From Lysobacteraceae bacterium P (GTDB lineage Bacteria > Pseudomonadota > Gammaproteobacteria > Xanthomonadales > Xanthomonadaceae): a stretch of DNA of 64,000 nucleotides. Under the pieces are notes generated by a model. The model had not been told where the DNA came from. It ran no database searches and saw nothing but the letters and a program-made list of their open reading frames with translations. Below, piece after piece: positions 25,958-33,776 of the stretch (positions are counted from its first letter, which is position 1; each line of letters starts with the position of its first letter). Position numbers and translations under genes: made by a program. The stretch is from NCBI GenBank assembly GCA_005503055.1, contig SCOX01000006.1, positions 62,001 to 126,000 on the forward strand. The letters run 5' to 3'.

Positions 25958-26758
25958 ATGGCCCGGTTCCGCGCCCTTGCTGTCGTGCTCTGCGCCCTGG
26001 TCGCCTTCGCCGTCGTGGGCGCGGCGCAGGCGCGCACGGTGTACCGCTGCGTCCGCGACGGCACGGTCAGCGTGTCGACCGCGCCCGAACCCGGCTCGCG
26101 CTGCACGCCCAGGAAAATCGACGACAACGCCGCCGTCGTGCCGAACCTGTTCGGCACGGGCGAGGCGGTGAGCGGTGTGCTGTACGAACGCATGCAGGAC
26201 GGCAAGCCGGTGTACGGCACGCGCAAGTTGCCCGGTGCCGTGAAGGTGCTGTCGTTCACGATGCCGGCGCCGCCGGGCGAGCCGGCGCACGAAGGTCTGG
26301 GGCGGATCGGACCGCCGAGGATCGACCGCTATCCGAAACAGTTCCGCGCCGCGGCCAAGGCGACCGGCGTCGACGAAGCGTGGTTGCGTGCCATCGCGCA
26401 CGCCGAGAGCGGGTTCGATGCCACGGCCGTATCGCCGAAGGGCGCGCAGGGCGTGATGCAGTTGATGCCGCAGACCAGCCGGGACTACGGCGTCGCCGAT
26501 CCGTTCTCTTACGAGGAATCGATCATGGCCGGCGCCCGCCACCTGCGCGCGTTGAAGCGACGTTACGGCGACGACATGACGCTCGTGGCGGCCGCCTACA
26601 ACGCCGGCATTGGCGCGGTCACGCGCTACGGCGGCGTGCCGCCATATGCGGAAACCCGCGACTACGTGGCGAAAGTGCAGGTGCTGTACGGCCGCTACCG
26701 CACGGCGTTGGCGAAACCGCTGGCGAAACAATCCGCGCGCGGACTGTCGTCTCCGTGA
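25958..26758 (+). CDS. Lytic transglycosylase, SLT domain
   Basis: An exported murein lyase of 266 residues. A signal peptide ends near residue 26 (GAAQA). A short cysteine-bearing module follows (TVYRCVRDGTVSVST and RCTPRK), like the N-terminal part of DUF4124-containing proteins. The SLT domain covers about residues 130-260, with catalytic glutamate in IAHAESGFD, then PKGAQGVMQLMPQT and AAYNAGIGAV. It cleaves the MurNAc-GlcNAc bond to leave 1,6-anhydro ends. The start follows a -10 box by eight bases. Confidence 0.88.
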   Translation: MARFRALAVVLCALVAFAVVGAAQARTVYRCVRDGTVSVSTAPEPGSRCTPRKIDDNAAVVPNLFGTGEAVSGVLYERMQDGKPVYGTRKLPGAVKVLSFTMPAPPGEPAHEGLGRIGPPRIDRYPKQFRAAAKATGVDEAWLRAIAHAESGFDATAVSPKGAQGVMQLMPQTSRDYGVADPFSYEESIMAGARHLRALKRRYGDDMTLVAAAYNAGIGAVTRYGGVPPYAETRDYVAKVQVLYGRYRTALAKPLAKQSARGLSSP

Positions 26759-26770
26759 CGGCCGGTCGCG

Positions 26771-27268
26771 TCAGGCCATCGCCTTGGCGGACTCGTAGGG
26801 AAGATGGGTGGCGCCTGCGGCCGCGAGTTGGGGGTCGATGCGATCGAGGAATTCCTTCTCCCCGTCGAGCACGACCAGGATGCGGCCCGCCTGGATTTCT
26901 TCGTCGAACTTGCGACGGATCGGATCGGGCAGCGAGGATCCCACCAACGCCGATGCCCACGAGCCCACCAGCGCACCGGCCACCGCCGCTGCCGCCGCGC
27001 CGGCCAACGTCAGGCCGATCGGCGTGATGACGATGGCGGCCAGGCCCGCCAGCAATCCCGCCGCGCCACCGTAGCCCGCGCCACGCAAGGCGGCGGGGAT
27101 CAGGTCGGTGTCGGCTTCCTTGCGTTCGTTGGGAATCGCTTCGAGCTCGATGTCCGAACGCGCGACGAGCAGGATGTCGTCGTCCTCCACGCCGGCGCCT
27201 CGCGCGGTATTCATCACCGACTGTGCGATGTCCAGGTCGGGCGTGCTGAACACATGACGGACCTTCAT
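26771..27268 (-). CDS. Glycine/alanine-rich stress-type membrane protein
   Basis: This 165-residue protein has an N-terminal alpha/beta unit (residues 1-45, ending LLVARSDIELEAIP), a central Gly/Ala-rich hydrophobic pair of segments (about residues 65-115), and a C-terminal alpha/beta unit (RILVVLDGEKEFLDRID). This layout resembles general stress protein 17M-like and DUF1269 proteins. Substrate or partner unknown. It converges on the transglycosylase with a 12-base gap. Confidence 0.6.
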   Translation of the reverse strand: MKVRHVFSTPDLDIAQSVMNTARGAGVEDDDILLVARSDIELEAIPNERKEADTDLIPAALRGAGYGGAAGLLAGLAAIVITPIGLTLAGAAAAAVAGALVGSWASALVGSSLPDPIRRKFDEEIQAGRILVVLDGEKEFLDRIDPQLAAAGATHLPYESAKAMA

Positions 27269-27403
27269 TGTCTTCTCCGCGCACGTGGCACCGGCGTGCG
27301 ATGGCCGCAGCTTTGCCGTGCCGCGGTTACAGGGACGTGATGAACGCGGGCTTGCGCGAGCCGGTGCTAAGGTGCGCGCATCTTCGACTCTCCGGACCGT
27401 GCT

Positions 27404-27925
27404 ATGCGCCTCTTGATGCGTTCGTCTGTTCTTCTCGTCGCGTTGACGTCGTTGGCGGCCTGCCAGCAGTCGCAGCCGCCCGCGCAGGAGCAGGCGGCTC
27501 AGGCGCCGCCCGTCGGCGCGCCGCAGGCGACGGCCGACACCTCGCAGCAGCCAGCGCGCTCGACGGACGAGCCGGTCTCCGGCGAGGCCGCCTCACCCGC
27601 CGCACCGGCGGTGGCGCCGGCGGCGTTCGTCGACAAGGTATGGAAGGTGAAGTCCTCCGGCGCCGTCGACTCCGACACCGTCTATGCGTTTCTTTCCGGC
27701 GGAACGCTGGTGATCGATTCACCCAACGGCACGCCGATGCACGGCAAATGGTCTTTCGAGGGCGGAAAATTGACGATGGTCGAGGAAGGCATCGCCTACC
27801 CGACCGATATCCTCAAGCTCGACGACAGCGAACTGCACCTGCGCAGCCACAACCCGGGCGAGCCCGTCGACATCGTGCTGGTCGCCGCCCCCGGCGAAGC
27901 GCTGCCCGCCGCAAAGCCGGAGTAG
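27404..27925 (+). CDS. Lipoprotein, 173 aa
   Basis: The signal peptide ends in a lipobox LAAC at about residue 20. Residues 21-70 are a Pro/Gln/Ala-rich spacer. The folded part (residues 75-165) is beta-rich, with VWKVKSSGAVDSDTVYAFLS, GTPMHGKWSFEGGKLTMVEEG and LKLDDSELHLRS, similar to the META or lipocalin-like lipoprotein pattern but not assignable. Lysine-free residues after the cysteine (QQS) fit outer membrane sorting. Confidence 0.7.
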   Translation: MRLLMRSSVLLVALTSLAACQQSQPPAQEQAAQAPPVGAPQATADTSQQPARSTDEPVSGEAASPAAPAVAPAAFVDKVWKVKSSGAVDSDTVYAFLSGGTLVIDSPNGTPMHGKWSFEGGKLTMVEEGIAYPTDILKLDDSELHLRSHNPGEPVDIVLVAAPGEALPAAKPE

Positions 27926-27929
27926 GACC

Positions 27930-28118
27930 ATGCTGCCCGCCGTCGAAGTCCTGTGTCCGTACTGTGGCGAGCCGCTTACGCTGCTGATCGACGACTCCGC
28001 CGGCGCGCAGAGCTATATCGAAGACTGTCAGGTGTGCTGCCGGCCGATGGTGGTGCGCGTGCGCATTGATGAAGAAGGCGCCATCGATGTCGAAGTGGGC
28101 AGCGAGGATGACGCTTGA
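27930..28118 (+). CDS. CPXCG motif-containing cysteine-rich protein
   Basis: A 62-residue protein with two metal-binding knuckles, CPYCG at residues 9-13 and CQVCC near 33-37, followed by an acidic tail. This is the CPXCG cysteine-rich family, probably a small zinc ribbon. It starts four bases after the lipoprotein stop, so the two are co-transcribed. Role unknown. Confidence 0.82.
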   Translation: MLPAVEVLCPYCGEPLTLLIDDSAGAQSYIEDCQVCCRPMVVRVRIDEEGAIDVEVGSEDDA

Positions 28119-28419
28119 GCGCGCGCCGGCAACGCGTGCGCGTGAATTGCGTTGACGGGAAGTCGGTGAAGGTTGTGTTCCGTTCAGTCGAACCACTCGC
28201 CGCGCGGAGCTCATAACTTCAGCGCAGGTCACATTCCGGCGCGTCGTACGTCAATAATCGATGGGGTTCCTACCGACTGCATGCACCGCAATGGTTAAGG
28301 CAACGTTGCTTTAACAGCCGTGCACGCCGGTGTGTTCATGCGAAGAACGGCAAGGTCGATCCGTGCGGCACGCCTTGGGGCAGACGCGCAGAACTTCCTA
28401 TCCCCTCAGGAGACATCGC
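28119..28419. other. Intergenic region with a near-perfect palindrome
   Basis: This 301-base stretch before the EF-hand gene holds no gene I can support. It is less GC-rich than its surroundings and includes a 22-base palindrome at 28294-28315. The promoter of the EF-hand gene is probably here. Confidence 0.55.
28294..28315. promoter_or_regulatory. 22-bp palindrome upstream of the EF-hand gene
   Basis: GTTAAGGCAAC is followed directly by GTTGCTTTAAC, its reverse complement except for one position pair. It lies about 105 bases before the ATG at 28420. The symmetry and AT-rich ends suggest a dimeric regulator site; no T-tract makes a terminator unlikely. Confidence 0.5.
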
Positions 28420-28770
28420 ATGACCAACCGCAATCGCAAGCCGCTCCTCGCCGCCGCCGCTCTGGTGGCCGTCCTCTCGGCGCCGATCGCGTTCGCCCAG
28501 TCCGGCGCCACGCCGCAGTCGCAGGATCCGGCCGCAGCGTCCGCAGCGCAGCCGGCTAGCGGTGCGCCGGCGAAGAAGAGCTGGTCGGACGTCGATACCG
28601 ACAAGAACGGCTCGCTGAGCAAGTCCGAGGCTTCCAGCGTTCCGGCCCTGGGCCAGGTCTTCGAGCAGGCCGATGCCGATGCCGACGGTGCGCTCACCGC
28701 CGACGAGTACAAGGCGTATGTGGCCAAGGCGCAGACCGGCGGTGCCGGCAGCAACAGCGGCGGCAGGTAA
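28420..28770 (+). CDS. Exported EF-hand protein
   Basis: A 116-residue periplasmic protein with a signal peptide (cut near AFAQ, residue 27), an Ala/Gln/Pro/Ser linker to about residue 50, and two EF-hand loops: DVDTDKNGSLSKSE and ADADADGALTADE. Both keep the alternating Asp/Asn/Glu ligands, so calcium binding is expected. AGGAG lies seven bases before the ATG. A strong terminator follows. Confidence 0.82.
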   Translation: MTNRNRKPLLAAAALVAVLSAPIAFAQSGATPQSQDPAAASAAQPASGAPAKKSWSDVDTDKNGSLSKSEASSVPALGQVFEQADADADGALTADEYKAYVAKAQTGGAGSNSGGR

Positions 28771-28817
28771 TACCGCGTCATCTCTCTCCGGTCCGACTGC
28801 GCATTGTTGGACTCCGG

Positions 28818-28845
28818 CAAGGGCGGCTTCGGCCGCCCTTGTTTT
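28818..28845 (+). terminator. Intrinsic terminator after the EF-hand gene
   Basis: Ten-base perfect arms (CAAGGGCGGC and complement) around a TTCG tetraloop, then TTTT. The stem begins 47 bases after the stop codon. Confidence 0.9.
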
Positions 28846-28884
28846 CATCGCGCGCCGCTCTGCAGCCGCGCCCGCCGCGTCGAA

Positions 28885-28890
28885 TACACT
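28885..28890 (+). promoter_or_regulatory. -10 box TACACT, leaderless HAD gene
   Basis: TACACT ends seven bases before the ATG at 28897, placing the transcript start on the A of the start codon. No ribosome site is present. Confidence 0.6.
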
Positions 28891-28896
28891 AGGCGC

Positions 28897-29616
28897 ATGA
28901 GCGAAATTCAGCTAGTCGGCTTCGACGCCGACGACACCCTCTGGCGCAGCCAGGACTACTTCGACGACGCCCAGATCGAGTTCGAGCGCATTGTCGGTGC
29001 CTATGTCGATCTGCGCGACGCACGCGTGCAGGAGCGCCTGTACGAAGTCGAGAAGCGCAACATCGCGCTGTTCGGCTATGGCGTGAAGGGCATGGTGCTG
29101 TCGATGATCGAGGCGGCCGTCGACATCACCGGCCAGCGCATCGCCGCCAACGACGTGCACCGCATCGTCGAACTTGGCAAGTCGTTGCTGCGCCATCCGG
29201 TGGAATTGCTGCCGGGCATCCGCGAAGCCGTGGAAAGCATCGCCGCCGACTTCGACGTGGTGCTGATCACCAAGGGCGACCTGTTCCATCAGGAAGCGAA
29301 GGTGCGCCAGTGCGGCTTCGCCGACCTGTTCCGCCGCATCGAGATCGTCAGCGAGAAGGACAACGCGACCTACGCGCGCCTGCTGGAGGAATTCGAACTG
29401 CCGGCGCAGCGCTTCGTGATGGTCGGCAATTCGCTGCGTTCGGACATCGCACCCGTGCTGGAACTGGGCGGGTGGGGCATCCATGTGCCGTACCACACGA
29501 CGTGGAGTCACGAGAACGAGGCGACGGTCGCCGACGACGCCCCGCGCTTGCGCCGCATCGCCAGCGCCCACGAGCTTCCCGCCGCCGTCAGCGACCTCGC
29601 CGCGCAGGCTGGCTGA
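28897..29616 (+). CDS. HAD-family hydrolase
   Basis: A 239-residue cytoplasmic phosphatase-type protein. Motif I is FDADDTLW at residues 8-15 (nucleophile D9, acid/base D11), followed by a helical cap (residues 20-100), motif II in VVLITKGD, the motif III lysine in IEIVSEKDNATY, and motif IV GNSLRSDIAP. This is the YjjG-like subfamily pattern, so a nucleotide or sugar phosphate substrate is plausible but not proven. Confidence 0.85.
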   Translation: MSEIQLVGFDADDTLWRSQDYFDDAQIEFERIVGAYVDLRDARVQERLYEVEKRNIALFGYGVKGMVLSMIEAAVDITGQRIAANDVHRIVELGKSLLRHPVELLPGIREAVESIAADFDVVLITKGDLFHQEAKVRQCGFADLFRRIEIVSEKDNATYARLLEEFELPAQRFVMVGNSLRSDIAPVLELGGWGIHVPYHTTWSHENEATVADDAPRLRRIASAHELPAAVSDLAAQAG

Positions 29617-29740
29617 ACAGCTTCCACAACGGCCGCTGAGCGGGCTTTGCCCGACCCGCTCCGATTAGAAAATGGTTCACGGCTCCGGCCGCATCGTGGT
29701 GCCATGGGCCCGCGGGGTGCGGGCAACGAGGAGCGCAAAG

Positions 29741-30202
29741 ATGGCCACCGTCCTGAGCCGATGGATTGCCCCCGTGGTGCTGGCCGCGGGTCTGGGTGCG
29801 GCGGCGATGGCGCCGACACCGGCGCGCGCGGACGACTGGGGGCGCGTGATCGTCAGCGTCGCCGATGTGATCTACCACGGCGGATATCCGTACTACCGTT
29901 ACGATCGCGGCTACCGTGACCGCCTGGTCGTGGTCCATGATCGCGGTCGCCCGACCTACTACCGCCGCGTCTATCGCGCCGGCCCCCCGTATGGAAACGC
30001 CTACGGCTACTGGAACGCGCCGCGCGGCAACTGCAACAAGCACGGCAAGTGCACCACGCACTACTACGACGCCCGCCGCGACTATCGCTATTACGACCAT
30101 CGCGACGATCGCGCCTACTACGGCGATCGACGCTGGGACGACCGCCGGTATGATCGCCACGACCACCGCGACCGTCACGACCGCCGCTGGCGCGACGATT
30201 GA
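29741..30202 (+). CDS. Exported Tyr/Arg/Asp-rich protein
   Basis: This 153-residue protein has a signal peptide (cut near ARA-DD, residue 30) and a strongly biased mature part. Tyr-rich segments (YHGGYPYYRYDRGYRDR) lead into a cysteine pair (GNCNKHGKC) and a tail of Tyr, Asp, Arg and His repeats. A GAGGAG site precedes the ATG. Such low-complexity tails occur in periplasmic metal-binding or envelope proteins; no function can be assigned. Confidence 0.65.
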   Translation: MATVLSRWIAPVVLAAGLGAAAMAPTPARADDWGRVIVSVADVIYHGGYPYYRYDRGYRDRLVVVHDRGRPTYYRRVYRAGPPYGNAYGYWNAPRGNCNKHGKCTTHYYDARRDYRYYDHRDDRAYYGDRRWDDRRYDRHDHRDRHDRRWRDD

Positions 30203-30267
30203 TCATGGCCGTGGACCGCAACGGGACGCCGGCATGGCGATCCTTCGATGAAGACGGGAGCGTGGCG

Positions 30268-30885
30268 ATGGCGATGACCTGGAGGGCGCGCGTGGGCGCG
30301 GTGCTGGTGGCGGCAGCGGCGACGCTGGGCTGGGGCAGTGCATCGGCGCAGGACTACACCTTCGGGTGGAATCCGCGCACGGGCGATGTCTGGGTCGATA
30401 CCTGGCTGTCCGACATGAACCGTTATGGCGCGCGCTACCACGACCCGTTCGTCGACGAGATGGTCCGCTACTACGGCGCACCGCGCGATCTGGTCGTCGA
30501 CCTTCTGGACCAACGCCACTGGGCGCCCGGCGACGTCTACTTCGCCTGCGCAATCGCCTCGGCGCTGGGACGTCCGTGCCGCTACGTCGCCGACGCCTGG
30601 GAGCGCGACCACGCCCAGGGCTGGGGCAACGTCGCCCAGGGGCTGGGTATCAAGCCCGGGTCCGCGGAGTTCCATCGATTGAAGAAGGGCTTCGTCCCCA
30701 GCTACGACCGCTGGGGCCGCGGCATCACACTCGATGCCGACCTCGCACGCGATTTTCCCGGTCGCGCCAAGGAGCCTGCCAAGCGCAAAGGCCAGGCCAC
30801 CGGCCCGGCGAAAAAGACCCATGCGCCCGCAGGCAAGTCCAAGGGACACGGCAACGCCAAGCAGAAGGGCGCTGAAAAGGACTGA
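30268..30885 (+). CDS. Exported protein with basic C-terminal tail
   Basis: A 205-residue protein with a signal peptide (cut near ASAQD, residue 28). The globular part (residues 29-155) has DVWVDTWLSDMNRYG and ALGRPCRYVADAWER and one cysteine pair. The last 45 residues are rich in Lys, Ala, Gly and Pro and very basic. GGGAG at 30256-30260 selects the ATG at 30268 over 30274. It starts 65 bases after the Tyr-rich gene. No family recognised. Confidence 0.6.
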   Translation: MAMTWRARVGAVLVAAAATLGWGSASAQDYTFGWNPRTGDVWVDTWLSDMNRYGARYHDPFVDEMVRYYGAPRDLVVDLLDQRHWAPGDVYFACAIASALGRPCRYVADAWERDHAQGWGNVAQGLGIKPGSAEFHRLKKGFVPSYDRWGRGITLDADLARDFPGRAKEPAKRKGQATGPAKKTHAPAGKSKGHGNAKQKGAEKD

Positions 30886-30907
30886 GTGCCTTCGCGCCGG
30901 CCCGTCC

Positions 30908-30913
30908 TATCAT
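30908..30913 (+). promoter_or_regulatory. -10 box TATCAT, leaderless GNAT gene
   Basis: TATCAT ends seven bases before the ATG at 30920, so the transcript should start at the start codon. No Shine-Dalgarno sequence is visible. Confidence 0.6.
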
Positions 30914-30919
30914 GGCGGC

Positions 30920-31408
30920 ATGACTACCGCCTCCATCCGTATCGTCGATTACGCACCGCGCTGGCGCGACGACTTCGCCCGCCTCAACGTCGAATGGCTC
31001 GAACGCTGGTTCACGGTCGAGCCCATCGACCGTGAAGTGCTGGGCGACCCCGAGCGCCACATCCTCGCCGACGGCGGCCATGTGCTGTTCGCCATCGACG
31101 GCGACGACCGCGCGGTCGGCACGGTTGCGCTCAAGCTCGAATCCGATGGCGTCTTCGAACTGACCAAGATGGCCGTCGCCCCGGAAGCGCGAGGCGCCGG
31201 CGTGGGTCGCGCGCTGATGCAGGGCGCGCTCGATGCGTTCCACGCGCGCAACGGCCGAGAGCTGTTCCTCGAGTCCAGCAGCAAGCTCGGACCCGCCCTG
31301 GCCCTGTACGAAAGCGTGGGCTTCCGCCACCACCCGGCGCCACGTCCCGGCTCGCACTACGTGCGCGCGGACGTGTACATGGTCTGGGAACCCGCGCCGC
31401 GTTCGTGA
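30920..31408 (+). CDS. GNAT family N-acetyltransferase
   Basis: This 162-residue acetyl-CoA-dependent transferase has the GNAT core: GTVALKL, ELTKMAVAPEARGAGVGRAL (the V-x-P-E-x-R-G-x-G-x-G cofactor loop), and ALYESVGFRHHP near the end. The N-terminus (YAPRWRDDFARLNVEWL) resembles the carnitine-like or MarR-linked GNAT group. Substrate unknown. Confidence 0.85.
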   Translation: MTTASIRIVDYAPRWRDDFARLNVEWLERWFTVEPIDREVLGDPERHILADGGHVLFAIDGDDRAVGTVALKLESDGVFELTKMAVAPEARGAGVGRALMQGALDAFHARNGRELFLESSSKLGPALALYESVGFRHHPAPRPGSHYVRADVYMVWEPAPRS

Positions 31409-31424
31409 GCCGCGTGCGATCCGC

Positions 31425-31687
31425 TCAGACCGGGCTGCCCAGCACGGTGAAGTCGATGATCACCACGCCGGTTTCGCGCTGCTGGTTCTTCACGCGCACT
31501 TGCTCGCCGTGGCGTTGTTCGAGCTGTCGCAGCAGCGGATCGGGTCGTGATCCTTGAAAAACCGCATGCCCTCGCCGGGAGCCAATGCAAGCGGGGCGCC
31601 GAAGCGGGAGGCGTGGCGGAAGCGCTTGCTGATGCCGCGCGCGTCGAAGGGATACAGGCTCATCGTGATGTGCGGATCGTGGGGCAT
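31425..31687 (-). pseudogene. DUF2249 gene broken by a one-base frameshift
   Basis: Two overlapping minus-strand frames join into one DUF2249 protein. The first part (MSLYPFDARGISKRFRHAS through MRFFKDHDP, from ATG 31687 or 31663) runs into the wrong frame near 31537. The second part (LLRQLEQRHGEQVRV through VVIIDFTV) continues the domain in the next frame to 31425. The expected DP-x-PLL junction would be restored by adding one C in the CC run at about 31537-31538. DUF2249 proteins accompany denitrification and low-oxygen genes, and the shared FNR box with azurin fits that. Real mutation and sequencing error cannot be told apart here. Confidence 0.75.
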
Positions 31688-31786
31688 GCGTCATTCACGC
31701 ATGCCGGCCCGCGATGCGCCCTGACCCAGGTCGCGCAATGCGGCGACGCAGATGCGCGAAAGATGATACGGAAGCCGTGAAGCGGT

Positions 31787-31829
31787 TTGACATGGATCAA
31801 GGCGCGCACGTGGGGTAGCGCCCTAACGT
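31787..31829 (+). promoter_or_regulatory. FNR-type promoter between azurin and DUF2249 gene
   Basis: TTGACATGGATCAA at 31787-31800 is one base from a perfect FNR palindrome. On the plus strand a TAACGT (31824-31829) follows after 23 bases, close to class II spacing, and would give azurin a leader of about 100 bases. The box could also serve the broken gene on the minus strand, but the spacing to a -10 box there is less good. Confidence 0.7.
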
Positions 31830-31938
31830 GCGCGCATCGGCTCCGGGCGCGAACATCGGGCCACATTGCGTTGACCCGGGTCGTTGTTCCATTGCCGCGA
31901 CCCGCTCCTTTCCCACCTCGATGCCCCAAGGAAATGCC

Positions 31939-32388
31939 ATGAAGATCCTGTCCACGCTGCTGCTGGGCCTGTTCGGCGCCGGCCATGCCCAGGCCGCCAA
32001 CAACTGCACGATCGCGCTCAAGGGCGACGACGCGATGAAGTTCGACCTGAAGGAGGTCACCGTTTCGGCCTCGTGCCCGACCATCACCGTCCAGCTCTCG
32101 CATCCCGGCAAGATGCCGGCGGCCGCGATGGGGCACAACGTCGTCATCGCCGCGACGAAGGACATGGACGCGATCACGCGCGACGGCATCAAGGCCGGTC
32201 TTCCGAACAACTACGTCAACAAGGCCGACCCGCGCGTCATCGCATCCACCAAGGTCATCGGTGGTGGCGAGAAAACGTCCGCCAACTTCCCTGGCAAGAA
32301 GCTCATCGCCGGTGGCGACTACACCTTCTTCTGCAGCTTCCCGGGGCACTCGATGTTGATGAAGGGCAAGCTGGTGGTGACCAAGTAA
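31939..32388 (+). CDS. azu: Azurin, periplasmic blue copper protein
   Basis: A 149-residue precursor with a 19-residue signal peptide. The mature protein has the azurin fold and all type 1 copper ligands: histidine in MGHNVVI, then Cys, His and Met in FFCSFPGHSMLMKG, plus the N-terminal disulphide cysteines. It carries electrons in the periplasm to cytochromes or oxidases. The FNR-type box upstream suggests higher expression at low oxygen, in line with the cbb3 operon in this window. Confidence 0.95.
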   Translation: MKILSTLLLGLFGAGHAQAANNCTIALKGDDAMKFDLKEVTVSASCPTITVQLSHPGKMPAAAMGHNVVIAATKDMDAITRDGIKAGLPNNYVNKADPRVIASTKVIGGGEKTSANFPGKKLIAGGDYTFFCSFPGHSMLMKGKLVVTK

Positions 32389-32563
32389 TCGTCGCCGCCA
32401 CGGAGCGCGTTTTGGACTCCTTGATCGTCATGGTCGTCGAATGAGCCTCGATCCTTCGCCGCTGTTTCCATGCGCGTGACGGGGCCATCCCTCTGGGGCG
32501 TGGTGCGGCGGCGGTAGAATTGCGGCAGGCTTGGCAGGGCAATTTCAACCAAGGAACTTCACC

Positions 32564-33208
32564 GTGATCAAGGTCTACGGTTTCTCGAAGGTCAATGCCG
32601 GTGCGCGCGGCCACACCCGCGACTTGCGCGTGCTATGGGCGCTCGAAGAGATGCAATCGCCGTTCGAACTGGCGGGTATGGACCATCCGGCACATGACCT
32701 GAGTACCGACGCCTATCGCCGGCTCAGTCCCTTCGAGCAGATCCCGTCGATCGACGACGACGGACTGGTGCTGTCCGAATCCGCTGCCATCGTGCTCTAT
32801 CTGGCGAAGAAGTCCGGCCGCTTGATCCCAAGCGACCTCGCCGGCGAGACGCAGGTAATGCGCTGGTGCTTCGCCGCGATGAATTCGGTCGAAGTGCCGC
32901 TGCTCGGCCTGATGGTGCTCGACTGGACGGCCGATGGCAGTTGCGGCAAGCACCGCGAGTTCCTTGTCGGCTGGTCGAATCGGGTGCTGAGGAATCTGGA
33001 GCGCTGGTTAGCCGATCGCGCCTTCGTCGCGACGAACGAATTCACCGTCGCCGACATCCTGATGGCGCACGTGCTCTCTTCGGGGATCAAGGACGAGCGA
33101 CTGATCGCGCCGTATCCGACACTCGTGGCATATCGGGACCGCTGCCTGGCACGGCCCGCGTGGAAGCGGGCGTTCGAGGCGTACTGCGCACGGGTCGAGG
33201 CGGCATAG
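32564..33208 (+). CDS. Glutathione S-transferase family protein
   Basis: A 214-residue cytosolic protein with an N-terminal thioredoxin-like domain (residues 1-80, ending EQIPSIDDDGLVLSESAAI, the gamma-glutamyl binding E-S) and a helical C-terminal domain with FTVADILMAHVL. The start is GTG at 32564 with AAGGA upstream, since no in-frame ATG fits. The usual catalytic Ser/Cys/Tyr near residue 10 is not clear (GFSKVNAGARGH). Substrate unknown. Confidence 0.85.
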   Translation: MIKVYGFSKVNAGARGHTRDLRVLWALEEMQSPFELAGMDHPAHDLSTDAYRRLSPFEQIPSIDDDGLVLSESAAIVLYLAKKSGRLIPSDLAGETQVMRWCFAAMNSVEVPLLGLMVLDWTADGSCGKHREFLVGWSNRVLRNLERWLADRAFVATNEFTVADILMAHVLSSGIKDERLIAPYPTLVAYRDRCLARPAWKRAFEAYCARVEAA

Positions 33209-33223
33209 GCCGTCGTCGTCGGT

Positions 33224-33305
33224 GCTCGAACGCGCGATGAGATCGAGCTGCTGCCCCGGTGGGCAGGCGCGTCTGATCTCATCGCGCACGGTGCGGCCTT
33301 CGAGC
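33224..33305. repeat. Large nested inverted repeat between convergent genes
   Basis: Three nested pairs are visible: GCTCGAA (33224-33230) with its complement at 33299-33305; a perfect 13-bp pair GCGCGATGAGATC (33232-33244) and 33275-33287; and CTGCCC-CGGT-GGGCAG at the centre. It fills the 97-base gap between the GST gene and the NTF2-like gene and may be a bidirectional transcript-end structure. Confidence 0.65.
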
Positions 33306-33746
33306 TCAAGCCGCCGCCGGCCACGCCTTCGTCCGCGGCGGCAGGAATCCCTTGCCCTGTTCCAGGTTGGGCCAAGGCGTCACGGTTTCGCCGGCAACAC
33401 GCCAATTTCCGTCGACCTTGCGCAGGCGCAGCTCGTACAGGGCCGGATCGGCCTGCTTGCTCATGTGCCGATACAGCACGGCCGTGGCCTGGTCGCCCTG
33501 TTCCTCGATGTGCAGGATGCGCTTGTCCGTCGACAGCGGCGGCTCGCCTGCATCGCGACGGCTGGTGAATTCGCCCAGCATCTGCGCCTTCGACAAGCGC
33601 GCCACTTCACCCTCGGCGGTCAGCACGAGGAAGGCGAGATCGTCGATGTACAGATCCTCCATTTCCTCGATCCGGTAATGGCTTCCGGTGTCGGCGAGCA
33701 CGTCGATGAACTGCACGATGTCGGGGTTGTAATGGGTGGTGCTCAT
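33306..33746 (-). CDS. NTF2/SnoaL-like domain protein
   Basis: A 146-residue protein with the cone-shaped NTF2-like layout: N-terminal helices (DIVQFIDVLADTGSHYRIEEMEDLYIDDLAFL) then a curved sheet ending in LRLRKVDGNWRVAGETVTPWP. This matches SnoaL-like or ketosteroid-isomerase-like proteins. It follows the SDR gene by 30 bases on the same strand and may act in the same small pathway. No catalytic residues can be assigned. Confidence 0.75.
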   Translation of the reverse strand: MSTTHYNPDIVQFIDVLADTGSHYRIEEMEDLYIDDLAFLVLTAEGEVARLSKAQMLGEFTSRRDAGEPPLSTDKRILHIEEQGDQATAVLYRHMSKQADPALYELRLRKVDGNWRVAGETVTPWPNLEQGKGFLPPRTKAWPAAA

Positions 33747-33776
33747 ATGGGGTCTCCTGTGATGGGTCTTGTGGAA

